Assembly: GCF_000297435.1 (NCBI RefSeq)
Contig: NZ_CAIP01000225.1
Coordinates: 1-12,738, forward strand
DNA: 12,738 bases
Source: Microcystis sp. T1-4
Lineage (GTDB): Bacteria; Cyanobacteriota; Cyanobacteriia; Cyanobacteriales; Microcystaceae
Reading direction: 5' to 3'
Below the pieces are notes generated by a model. The model saw only the letters and a list, made by a program, of their open reading frames with translations. It was not told where the DNA came from and ran no database searches. Below are positions 6,294 to 12,738 of this stretch, in pieces. How positions within the stretch are numbered: position 1 is the stretch's first letter; each line of letters opens with the position of its first letter. A program made the translations under genes and the position numbers.

Positions 6294-7721
6294 ATGACTA
6301 AACGTACCTTCGGTGTTATCGGACTAGCTGTCATGGGAGAAAATCTCGCTCTCAATGTGGAGAGTCGGGGTTTTCCCATCGCTGTTTACAATCGCACCGC
6401 CAGCAAAACTCAAGAATTTATGGAAACTCGCGCCGTCGGCAAAGATGTCAAGGCGGCCTATAGTTTAGAAGAATTCGTCCAAATTTTAGAGCGTCCCCGC
6501 AAAATTCTGGTCATGGTCAAAGCTGGCCCGCCGGTGGATGCCGTGATTGAACAATTAAAACCCCTTCTCGAAGAAGGAGATATGATTATCGATGGCGGTA
6601 ACTCCCTCTACGAGGACACGGAAAGACGCACCCGGGACTTAGAATCGACCACTAAACTGGGTTTTGTCGGCATGGGGGTCAGTGGTGGCGAAGAAGGCGC
6701 TCTGCACGGTCCTTCCCTGATGCCGGGGGGTACAGAGTTCGCCTATCGGGAATTAGAGCCGATTTTAACCAAAATTGCCGCCCAAGTCGATGATGGTCCC
6801 TGTGTCACTTATGTGGGGTCCGGGGGGGCGGGCCATTATGTGAAAATGGTTCACAATGGCATCGAGTACGGCGATATGCAGTTAATTGCGGAAGCCTACG
6901 ATGTGCTGAAAAATGGTCTAGGACTAAGCAATCAGCAGTTACAGGAAACTTTCGCCGAGTGGAACCGCACCGATGAGCTTAATTCTTATTTAATTGAAAT
7001 TACCGCCGATATCTTTAAGTGTGTTGACCCAGAAACTGGTCATCATCTGGTGGATTTAATCTTGGATTCGGCGGGACAGAAGGGAACCGGACGCTGGACT
7101 GTGTTAAGTTCCTTGGAGTTGGGGGTGCCAATTCCGACCATTTATGCTGCGGTTAATGCTCGCGTGATGTCCGCTTATAAGGATGAACGGGTGGCAGCCG
7201 CCAAAGAGTTACCCGGACCTGGGGAAACCTATCCGGGGGATGCGGCACTATTTGTGGATAAGGTGCGTGATGCTCTTTACTGCTCGAAAATGTGTTCCTA
7301 TGCCCAGGGTATGGCTTTAATCGCTAAAGCTTCTCAGGAGTTTAACTATAATATCAGTCTGCCGGAATCAGCCCGGATTTGGAAGGGTGGCTGTATTATT
7401 CGGGCCAGTTTCTTGGATAAAATTCGCAAAGCTTTTGCGGAAAATCCGGGCCTGCCGAATTTGTTGTTAGCGCCGGAATTTAAGCAAAGTATCCTCGATC
7501 GCCAAGAAGCTTGGCGTGAGGTGTTAGTCTTAGCTAATAAGTTGGGAATTCCTGTCCCGGCTTTTAGTTCTTCTTTGGACTATTTTGATAGTTATCGTCG
7601 GGCTAATTTACCGCAAAATCTCACCCAAGCACAACGGGATTATTTTGGCGCTCATACCTATGAACGTACCGATAAACCCAGAGGTGAGTTTTTCCATACG
7701 GAATGGATGACTGAATCGTAA
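6294..7721 (+). CDS. gnd: 6-phosphogluconate dehydrogenase, decarboxylating (NADP-dependent)
   Basis: This enzyme oxidises and decarboxylates 6-phosphogluconate to ribulose 5-phosphate and makes NADPH, in the cytosolic oxidative pentose-phosphate pathway used by cyanobacteria in the dark. The 475-residue length is normal. The N-terminal Rossmann fold has GLAVMG (residues 10-15), and N33-R34-T35 suits the NADP 2'-phosphate. DGGNSLYEDTERR and VGMGVSGGEEGALHGP follow. The catalytic pair is K184 and E191 in KMVHNGIEYGD. LDSAGQKGTGRW in the helical domain and the C-terminal FGAHTYERTD tail, which reaches into the partner's active site, complete the dimer signature. The ATG start gives the standard N-terminus (MTKRTFGVIGLAVMG). 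The stop lies 7 bp before a MITE. In many cyanobacteria gnd is near zwf-opcA or elsewhere; neither is seen here. Confidence 0.98.
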   Translation: MTKRTFGVIGLAVMGENLALNVESRGFPIAVYNRTASKTQEFMETRAVGKDVKAAYSLEEFVQILERPRKILVMVKAGPPVDAVIEQLKPLLEEGDMIIDGGNSLYEDTERRTRDLESTTKLGFVGMGVSGGEEGALHGPSLMPGGTEFAYRELEPILTKIAAQVDDGPCVTYVGSGGAGHYVKMVHNGIEYGDMQLIAEAYDVLKNGLGLSNQQLQETFAEWNRTDELNSYLIEITADIFKCVDPETGHHLVDLILDSAGQKGTGRWTVLSSLELGVPIPTIYAAVNARVMSAYKDERVAAAKELPGPGETYPGDAALFVDKVRDALYCSKMCSYAQGMALIAKASQEFNYNISLPESARIWKGGCIIRASFLDKIRKAFAENPGLPNLLLAPEFKQSILDRQEAWREVLVLANKLGIPVPAFSSSLDYFDSYRRANLPQNLTQAQRDYFGAHTYERTDKPRGEFFHTEWMTES

Positions 7722-7728
7722 AGCTATC

Positions 7729-7967
7729 TAGGGTTTGCTGAAAAAGTTTTTCTTGGGGGCAGGGTGTGGCCCCCCCAACCCCCCCGACATCGGGGGGGCA
7801 GGTGGGGTGTAGGGTTTTACCGATTTTGAAGGGGTCAATTACCTAATTTTCAGGGAAAAAGTCCCTGAATTTTCCCCCCGATCACTCCCATATCTGGTAC
7901 TTTTTGATTTACAAAAACTCTAAAAGTCTTAACCCACAAGGGTTTTACCATTATTCAGCAAGCCCTA
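7729..7967. mobile_element. 239-bp MITE flanked by TA, between gnd and the rne operon
   Basis: The ends are near-perfect inverted repeats, TAGGGTTTGCTGAA and TTCAGCAAGCCCTA, with one mismatch. The outer TA on both sides is the duplication expected from an IS630/Tc1-mariner-type transposase. There is no ORF. Inside are a C7-GACATC-G7 hairpin (7779-7798) and an 8-bp hairpin (TTCAGGGA/TCCCTGAA, 7849-7869). The first 99 bp recur at 4892-4990. It lies 7 bp after the gnd stop, and its right TA falls in the stop codon of the small ORF on the other strand. The hairpins could end transcription from both sides. Confidence 0.75.
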
Positions 7968-8069
7968 TCTAATATCTTCTCCCCTTTTGATTTCTGGTAA
8001 AAAGGGGGGGATTTTTTGGCTATCGGTCAAGAATTTCGATAACCCTTGGGCAAATTGTTCGGCAGTCAT
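7965..8069 (-). CDS. Small hypothetical protein (34 aa) after rnhB, ending at the MITE edge
   Basis: An ATG at 8069 overlaps the rnhB stop in an ATGA arrangement, as rnhB itself overlaps rne. The frame reads MTAEQFAQGLSKFLTDSQ, then a proline-containing stretch (KIPPFLPEIKRGEDIR), and stops at TAG 7965-7967. That TAG is made of the TA target base pair and the first G of the MITE. Rebuilding the site without the MITE (joining on one TA to the gnd side) also reads TAG, so the insertion did not change the protein length. The peptide has a helical, amphipathic look and no known motif. Support is the coupling overlap and the clean frame only; a chance ORF of this length is possible. I do not recognise it. 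Confidence 0.4.
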   Translation of the reverse strand: MTAEQFAQGLSKFLTDSQKIPPFLPEIKRGEDIR

Positions 8070-8653
8070 GGACCCAACCTCGGTTGACAGGGACTAAAAG
8101 AGAGCCGGTGCTGAGAAGTAACTCCATGGTTGCCAATCGCTTCTAGGTGTTGAGCAGTGCCATAACCCTTGTGACGAGAGAGTCCATAATCGGGATAGCG
8201 TCTGTGCCAACGAGTAATTAAGTCATCGCGCCAGACTTTGGCCACGATACTGGCCGCCGCAATTACCGGCGATTGTTGATCTCCCTGAATTACCGCCTTT
8301 TGGGGGATTGACAAATCTTTAATAATGTGCTTGCCATCGATCAAGCAGAGATTGGGGGAAAGGGGTAATTTCCCGATAGCTCTGCTCATTGCCAGTAGGG
8401 AGGCCTGAAGAATATTCAAGCGATCGATCTCTTCCACCGTAGCATAACCGATGCGACAAAGAAAATCCCGTTGTATTTGCTGGCTCAATTTTTGCCGTTT
8501 TTGGGGGCTAAGTTGCTTACTATCCTTCACCCCCAACTCCCACAGCCGTGCAAAACCAGAGGGGACAGTGACCACTACCGCCGCCACCACGGGGCCAAAT
8601 AAGGCCCCGCGCCCCACTTCATCGACACCAGCAATTAAGGGTTCTGCGCTCAT
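8066..8653 (-). CDS. rnhB: Ribonuclease HII
   Basis: This enzyme cuts RNA in RNA:DNA hybrids and at single ribonucleotides left in DNA, using divalent metal ions. The 195-residue length is normal for bacterial RNase HII. The DEDD active site is complete: D11 and E12 in AGVDEVGRG, D106 in LIDGK and D125 in QGDQQSPVIAAASIVAKV. G14-R15-G16 is the GRG motif that reads the ribonucleotide-DNA junction, and Y164 in HKGYGT is the tyrosine that helps to sense it. Start ATG 8653 overlaps the rne stop by 4 nt (ATGA), so the two are probably translationally coupled. Its own stop overlaps the start of a 34-codon ORF in the same way. The rne-rnhB order is known in other cyanobacteria. Confidence 0.97.
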   Translation of the reverse strand: MSAEPLIAGVDEVGRGALFGPVVAAVVVTVPSGFARLWELGVKDSKQLSPQKRQKLSQQIQRDFLCRIGYATVEEIDRLNILQASLLAMSRAIGKLPLSPNLCLIDGKHIIKDLSIPQKAVIQGDQQSPVIAAASIVAKVWRDDLITRWHRRYPDYGLSRHKGYGTAQHLEAIGNHGVTSQHRLSFSPCQPRLGP

Positions 8654-10821
8654 GACTCATCGGCAGTGGCGGAGGAACGACGACGACGACGACGCAGCAC
8701 CGTGGTTTCAGCCTCTATTTGTCGCTCCTCCGTCCCCTCGGCACTCACTGGGGTCTCTAAAGGAATGACTTCGCCCAGAAAAACTGGAGTTTCGGACGCA
8801 ATCGGTTCGGGAGTAAAAGTCACTGGCGGACTCGCTTCTTGGCTGATTTCCTGACTAACTTCGCTAGTGGTGGGACGACGACGACGGCGCACCAAGGGAC
8901 GATTTTCGCTCATTTCGCTCACTTCCTCGCCGGTTTCCATCCCTTCGACCGGTGCGACCTCGGCTTCTAGGGTAGGAGTCAAGGATATTTCAGGAGTGGC
9001 AGACGTTTCTGGGTTTTCCGCTTCTCTTTCCCCCGGCAGTTTCACGGAAACAAGCACCGATTTCGGGTCTTTAAACTCCTTATCCACGAGAATCAGGGGA
9101 GAAATACCCATTAAAGAATAAACTTCCTGTTCTACGGGGGTCATTTCCACGGAAACCCGCTCTCGTTCGCTGACGGGGATATTTTTGCCGGCGCTGGCAT
9201 CTTCTCCCCGTTTCGAGAGACGGGCCGGGCGTTCTCGTTTTTCCTCAAAGCGTTGTGGTTCTGATTCTGGCTCGATTTCGTTGTTAATACCGTTAGTAGA
9301 GGCTTTTTCGCCCCGTTCCTCTTTTAGTAACAGTTCCGAGGGCCGACGACGACGACGGCGGCGAGAATTATTAACCTGTTCTTGATAGTTGGGATGGAAG
9401 GAAATATCCATCCCTTGGGCGTTTTCTTCGGCCTCAAATTCGGAGAAAACTTCTAGATAGGGTTCGGCAGCGGCAACGCTAGGAGCGCTCTTATCGGGCA
9501 GAACTTTTGTATTAGTCGGGGCGACGACAAAGGTTTCTTTTTCCGCGCGGCTAAGGGTGGGGGTTTCTAGGGCGATGGCGTTGCCTTCTCCTGGTAGATG
9601 GGCTAAATGACCTAGTCCGCCGCAATGGCTGCAGGTTTTGCCGAATAATTCATAAATGTTTTTCCCCTGACGCTTACGAGTTAATTCCACTAACCCCAAT
9701 TCCGATAATTGGGCAATCTGGGGCCGGGCCTTATCGCTTTTCAAGGCCTTATTAAACAATTCCAGCAGTTTCAACTGGTCGCGACGGGAATCCATATCGA
9801 TGAAGTCCACCACCACCACACCGCCGATATTTCTCAAGCGCAGTTGTCGGGCGATTTCCGTGGCGGCCTCGCTATTAGTCCAGAGTACGGTTTCCCGGGC
9901 CGTGGCCGAACGGGTAAAGGAACCGGAGTTAACATCAATTACCGTTAAAGCTTCCGTCGGTTCGATGATAATGTAGCCGCCGGAGGGTAAATCAACCCGG
10001 GGTTTCAGGGCCTCGCGAATGGCGGCGTTAACCCGGAAATAGTCGAGAATTGGCTGGGTTTCCCGATGGGAGTCGATATAAACCCCTTCGAGAGCTTTGC
10101 CGCCGCCCCAGTTCGTCAATTGCTGTTTAACTCGTTTTACCGCCACCGGGTTATCCACAACAATGCGATTGACATCGGCACTGTACATATCCCGCAAAAC
10201 CCTTTGAATAAAGTCATCATCGCGGTTCAGCAAGGCCGGGGCCCGGCTGCTGACGGCCATCTGTTGGATGCTCTCCCACTGTTTTTGCAGAAATTCCAAA
10301 TCCTCGATAATCGCTTCTTCCGCTTTGCCTTCGGCCTCGGTGCGTACCAGCAAACCCATCCCCGCCGGTTTGACCAAAATCCCTAAAGCTCGTAAACGGG
10401 AGCGCTCGTCTTCACTGCGGATGCGACGGGAAAGATTCACCCCGCGACCATTGGGCATCAATACCAAATAACGACCGGGGAGAGTGACATTTCCCGTTAG
10501 CCGCGGTCCTTTGTTGCCGGTGGGTTCTTTCATTACCTGTACCAGCACTTTTTGCTGCGGGGCCAGTAATTCGGTGATAGCACCGGCGGTTTTTTTCAGT
10601 CTTAAGGGGCCCAGGTCGGTGACATGGATAAAGCCATTGCGTTCCGCATCGCCAATATTGACGAAGGCTGCATCTATCCCGGGGATGACGTTTTCTACTA
10701 ATCCTAGATAGATGTCGGCCACCTGCTGATTACCTGTGGCTACAACTAATTCCTGAATTTGATCTTCCCAAAAAACAGCCGCTATATGGTGTTGTTCGGC
10801 TATGATTATTTGTTTTGGCAT
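8650..10821 (-). CDS. rne: Ribonuclease E/G, cyanobacterial type
   Basis: This 723-residue endoribonuclease starts mRNA decay and processes stable RNAs. The S1-like domain spans about residues 35-120. R160-T161 in GLLVRTEAEG correspond to the 5'-monophosphate sensor of E. coli RNase E (R169, T170). The DNase I-like domain has D296 and N298 in TVIDVNSG and D339 in VVVVDFIDMDSRRDQ, which hold the catalytic metal. C397-x-x-C400 in TCSHCGGLG is the zinc link that joins subunits. From about residue 440 the chain is low in complexity and disordered, with three arginine tracts. The last (L-R6-SSA) matches the nonapeptide by which cyanobacterial RNase E recruits PNPase. The ATG at 10821 has a good Shine-Dalgarno site, GAGG, 7 nt upstream. 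It is the first gene of the operon with rnhB, after a long leader. Confidence 0.97.
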   Translation of the reverse strand: MPKQIIIAEQHHIAAVFWEDQIQELVVATGNQQVADIYLGLVENVIPGIDAAFVNIGDAERNGFIHVTDLGPLRLKKTAGAITELLAPQQKVLVQVMKEPTGNKGPRLTGNVTLPGRYLVLMPNGRGVNLSRRIRSEDERSRLRALGILVKPAGMGLLVRTEAEGKAEEAIIEDLEFLQKQWESIQQMAVSSRAPALLNRDDDFIQRVLRDMYSADVNRIVVDNPVAVKRVKQQLTNWGGGKALEGVYIDSHRETQPILDYFRVNAAIREALKPRVDLPSGGYIIIEPTEALTVIDVNSGSFTRSATARETVLWTNSEAATEIARQLRLRNIGGVVVVDFIDMDSRRDQLKLLELFNKALKSDKARPQIAQLSELGLVELTRKRQGKNIYELFGKTCSHCGGLGHLAHLPGEGNAIALETPTLSRAEKETFVVAPTNTKVLPDKSAPSVAAAEPYLEVFSEFEAEENAQGMDISFHPNYQEQVNNSRRRRRRRPSELLLKEERGEKASTNGINNEIEPESEPQRFEEKRERPARLSKRGEDASAGKNIPVSERERVSVEMTPVEQEVYSLMGISPLILVDKEFKDPKSVLVSVKLPGEREAENPETSATPEISLTPTLEAEVAPVEGMETGEEVSEMSENRPLVRRRRRPTTSEVSQEISQEASPPVTFTPEPIASETPVFLGEVIPLETPVSAEGTEERQIEAETTVLRRRRRRSSATADES

Positions 10822-11268
10822 TCAATTTCCTCAATCTTTCGGTTTCAAAAGCGACTGACCATGGGCTATTTGTCTATGCTTTGAGGCTACTTCTGGAAAT
10901 CTGGTCTTGTTAAGAAAGTTCTAAGAAGATGAGTCCGCATCGTTAAAGCCTCATCTTGATATTCATCTGCCCCCCAGACGTGGGAACTGAGTCTTGGTTT
11001 CAGTTGTTAAGTCTGTTTGGCAAGTGCCGGCTTGACCCACAATTAGGTAAGCACAGCCAGGAGACGAGATTTTCAATTAATCCCTGAGTCTTGCTCGATA
11101 ACAGCATTTTTTATCCGTTTCCGCCGGTTCTGTCTATCAGAATCTAGGAAAAAAGGAGTTTTTGAGTTACTCCCCTCGGCAACGGGTTTCTGTGGACGGG
11201 AAAAATAGCGCACTTTTCAATTTTCCAAAAACCACGATTCTTTTAAGAAATGCTTTAATCGAGTCTTA
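10822..11268 (-). promoter_or_regulatory. Long rne 5' leader (about 447 nt)
   Basis: If transcription starts at the promoter at 11275-11304, rne has a leader of about 447 nt. It holds a terminator-like hairpin near its start (11149-11173), a 35-codon open frame (ATG at 11107, stop at 11000-11002), and an 8-bp stem-loop (10926-10957, AAGATGAG with CTCATCTT). It ends in the GAGG ribosome site (10829-10832). RNase E is known to control its own mRNA through a long leader in other bacteria, so this region is a likely site of such control; the mechanism here is inference. No known riboswitch was recognised. Confidence 0.5.
11149..11173 (-). terminator. Terminator-like hairpin in the rne leader (possible attenuator)
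   Basis: On the minus strand, GGAGT pairs with ACTCC around a 9-nt loop, followed directly by six Us (11154-11149). The stem is short. An alternative hairpin, GAGTAACTC, uses part of the same bases. It would act about 95 nt after the proposed start of transcription and some 330 nt before rne. Confidence 0.4.
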
Positions 11269-11274
11269 TAGACG

Positions 11275-11304
11275 ACTATAACTCACTGGGTCACTCTCTG
11301 ACAA
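11275..11304 (-). promoter_or_regulatory. Sigma70-type promoter for the rne-rnhB operon
   Basis: On the minus strand, TTGTCA (11299-11304) and TATAGT (11275-11280) are separated by 18 bp; each differs from consensus at one position. It lies after the terminator-like hairpin at 11381-11410 and before the long rne leader, which is the expected order. Confidence 0.5.
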
Positions 11305-11380
11305 GACGATGATCCCCTGACCAAGATAAATTTTTCGGGGCAAGAAAGGAGTCAGGAGCAATGATAGGCAATAAAATAGA

Positions 11381-11410
11381 CCTAAAAAGCTATATAGCTG
11401 ACTTTTTAGG
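11381..11410. terminator. Hairpin between the DUF2232 operon and the rne promoter
   Basis: CCTAAAAAG (11381-11389) pairs with CTTTTTAGG (11402-11410). The loop region also holds the 12-bp palindrome AGCTATATAGCT. On the minus strand TCTATTTTATT follows, so it could end transcripts from the DUF2232 gene. An operator is another reading of the palindrome. Confidence 0.4.
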
Positions 11411-11510
11411 CTAAAATTCCCTTTTTATCCCCTTTTGGCTTTCTTTAAGAATTAATTAACCCGCTAGTACCCCTAGTATTATCGACGAGATGACCGGATT
11501 GACGGTTTCC

Positions 11511-11721
11511 TTAATCCCTTAATTCCCGTTCAGACAAGGCGATAACGTTCAAAATTTCCTGTAAATCGGCTTCTGACTCGATTTCTAGCAATTCTTGCCG
11601 GTAGGGACGATAACGGTATAGTCGATAACCTTTCCCCTCTAACCATCGGGCCACGGCTAAATTACTGCCTTGATTAGCGGCAATATTTTCGTAGAGAATA
11701 AAGCGCTAAATAATCACTCAT
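11511..11721 (-). pseudogene. Small conserved-looking gene after DUF2232, broken by a one-base frameshift
   Basis: An ATG at 11721 overlaps the DUF2232 stop (ATGAGTGA, 8 nt), an arrangement typical of coupled genes. In that frame it stops after 15 codons. A second frame, shifted by one base, is open from 11705 to TAA 11511-11513 and reads like protein: YENIAANQGSNLAVARWL, then EGKGYRLYRYRPYRQELLEI, then ESEADLQEILNVIALSEREL. It has no ATG. The span is 211 nt, 70 codons plus one base. Removing one T from the run at 11700-11702 joins the two and gives a smooth 69-residue protein starting MSDYLALILYENIAANQG. So a one-base insertion or sequencing error is the simplest account. An internal GTG at 11654 could start a 47-residue form. 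I do not recognise the family; it may fold as a small alpha/beta domain. Confidence 0.6.
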
Positions 11722-12469
11722 AATCTAGTATGGACTGCACCCATTTGGGCGGACGAGAAATCGGATTACCGAGGCGATCGAGAACTAATAACGCCACTAA
11801 ATGCACGGCAAATAAGTATAATAAACTATTGACAAATATGCCCACAACTGCTACCGATTGCACTTGCAGCAGCGTCGGTTTAGCGAGAATCCCTAACCAG
11901 GTGAAAATCCAATCGATAAAATTAGTCGCTTGGGTAATCACATATAACCAGAGATTTTCGCCTAAAAGAATTGAAAACAGCCAAAAACGAAAGAATAAAC
12001 CAAAAGCCCCCAACAGTCCCCCGGTCAAGATAGAAAATTCCCAGCGCGCACCCCGGCGCCAGCATAGCCCCAATTGTAACCCCATCAGGCCGTGGGGAAT
12101 CAAAAAGACAATACTGCGAGTCGGTCCCATTAACACCGACAAAAGTAAACTAGAAACTAATGCTGTCATCCAAGCACAACGAGCGCCCCAACGTAAATAG
12201 GCCAAAGCGATAGGAATCGGGAAGAAAACCCTTAATAACGGTCCCAGGGGAAAATAATAATCAATTAACCAGATTAAACTGGTAGCACTGGCCAAAAAAG
12301 CCGTCTCCACCGTGATCAGGGTAGCGATAGACTTGAGGGGAGATGGTTGGATAGGTTTGGGGGTGGGTTTATCTAGGGGTTTCTCCTCTTCCCCCAAATC
12401 TACCCAATTGGTTTCATCTATTGTCTCTTCTGAGGATTGAGCGGGAGAATTAGCGTTAGAATCATTCAT
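11714..12469 (-). CDS. DUF2232 integral membrane protein
   Basis: This 251-residue protein matches the DUF2232 family as I know it from cyanobacteria, including VETAFLASATSLIWLIDYYF, LRWGARCAWMTALVSSLLLS, and the tail LLVLDRLGNPISRPPKWVQ. Residues 1-45 are acidic, proline-rich and probably disordered in the cytosol. About five or six hydrophobic segments follow, near 48-70, 78-92, 97-115, 120-135, 145-185 and 208-230. This layout resembles small-molecule transporter subunits (S-component-like), but no substrate is known. The ATG at 12469 gives an N-terminus of MNDSNANS. No clear promoter or Shine-Dalgarno site was found. The stop overlaps the start of the broken small gene, so the two form an operon. 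Function is unknown. Confidence 0.85.
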   Translation of the reverse strand: MNDSNANSPAQSSEETIDETNWVDLGEEEKPLDKPTPKPIQPSPLKSIATLITVETAFLASATSLIWLIDYYFPLGPLLRVFFPIPIALAYLRWGARCAWMTALVSSLLLSVLMGPTRSIVFLIPHGLMGLQLGLCWRRGARWEFSILTGGLLGAFGLFFRFWLFSILLGENLWLYVITQATNFIDWIFTWLGILAKPTLLQVQSVAVVGIFVNSLLYLFAVHLVALLVLDRLGNPISRPPKWVQSILDYE

Positions 12470-12546
12470 TCTATCAGTTATCCGGTGGTCGGGACGGGTT
12501 GGCCAGCTATTCTTAGCTTAGACTGGCGACTCCCAGTCAGACAAGA

Positions 12547-12596
12547 GGCAAAAGGGGGAATAAATAATCAGTCTTTAATAACTGGATTGAGTATCA
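12547..12596. repeat. Right-half copy of the 3727-3844 MITE family
   Basis: About 50 bp, from GGCAAAAGGGGGAATAAA to GATTGAGTATCA, match 3795-3846 with a few changes. The left half and its inverted end are not found upstream, so it is a truncated copy. It lies about 80 bp upstream of the DUF2232 start. Confidence 0.65.
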
Positions 12597-12660
12597 GGTG
12601 TTAGGGGTGGGGGAATTTACGGAAAATTTCCCTATTTTCACTGAAAAAAACGGCTCTAAA

Positions 12661-12680
12661 TAGGGTTTGCGGCAAAAAGT
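12661..12680. repeat. Short end fragment of the TAGGGTTTGC repeat family
   Basis: TAGGGTTTGCGGCAAAAAGT is identical to 4892-4911 and then diverges. It is either an element end or a remnant. The rest of the right edge (to 12738) shows no gene. Confidence 0.5.
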
Positions 12681-12738
12681 ACGGGGGAATGAGTAGGTAG
12701 GGTGCGTTAGGAGCGCCACAATATTATTTAATTTCAGA

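Noticed and set aside
8451..10711. Several plus-strand open frames of 62-106 codons across rnhB and rne
   Set aside because: They are antisense to two well-supported genes and come from high GC and runs of CGN arginine codons, which leave few stop codons on the other strand. Their products are low-complexity and show no family motif.
11730..12200. A 156-codon plus-strand frame
   Set aside because: It is antisense to the DUF2232 gene, which has clear membrane segments and family motifs; the antisense product has no recognisable domain.

Overview
The window looks like cyanobacterial chromosome, most likely Microcystis or a close relative (inference). Three genes point that way. The RNase E ends in the arginine-rich tail RRRRRRSSA that cyanobacterial RNase E uses to bind PNPase. 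A DUF2232 membrane protein is of the cyanobacterial type. A metallo-beta-lactamase-fold protein carries the altered metal motif (SQGLEDH) that I recall from cyanobacterial and plant members. The gaps between genes are crowded with short terminal-inverted-repeat elements (MITE-like), heptamer tandem repeats, palindromes and one exact HIP1 octamer, as is usual for repeat-rich Microcystis genomes.

Layout, left to right. Bases 102-1040 (minus): a seven-blade WD40 propeller gene with an in-frame TAG in blade 5. Bases 1041-1466: a gap with a good minus-strand sigma70-type promoter for it. Bases 1467-3684 (plus): two tandem GT4 glycosyltransferases. Bases 3684-3879: a hairpin, a MITE-like element built around a strong hairpin, and a 26-bp perfect palindrome, all between convergent genes. 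Bases 3906-4859 (minus): a solitary beta-class DNA methyltransferase. Bases 4892-4990: half of a repeat element. Bases 5103-5885 (minus): the MBL-fold protein. Bases 5886-6293: a divergent gap with a heptamer repeat. Bases 6294-7721 (plus): gnd, 6-phosphogluconate dehydrogenase. Bases 7729-7967: a 239-bp MITE flanked by TA. Bases 7965-10821 (minus): an rne-rnhB-small ORF operon joined by two 4-nt ATGA overlaps. Bases 10822-11268: a long rne leader. Bases 11511-12469 (minus): a DUF2232 membrane protein followed by an overlapping small gene broken by one extra base. Bases 12470-12738: two more repeat fragments.

How the genes fit together. rne and rnhB form an RNA-processing operon: RNase E starts mRNA decay, and RNase HII removes ribonucleotides and RNA:DNA hybrids. 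The rne leader has a promoter, a terminator-like hairpin and further structure, fitting the leader-mediated control known for rne in other bacteria. gnd is the oxidative pentose-phosphate enzyme that gives NADPH in the dark. The glycosyltransferase pair probably acts in surface polysaccharide synthesis. No complete restriction-modification system, CRISPR array, tRNA or rRNA is visible, and I see no clear new multi-gene system. The most informative oddities are two genes each broken by a single change, a 34-codon ORF whose stop codon lies at the TA target of a MITE, and the modular repeat families.
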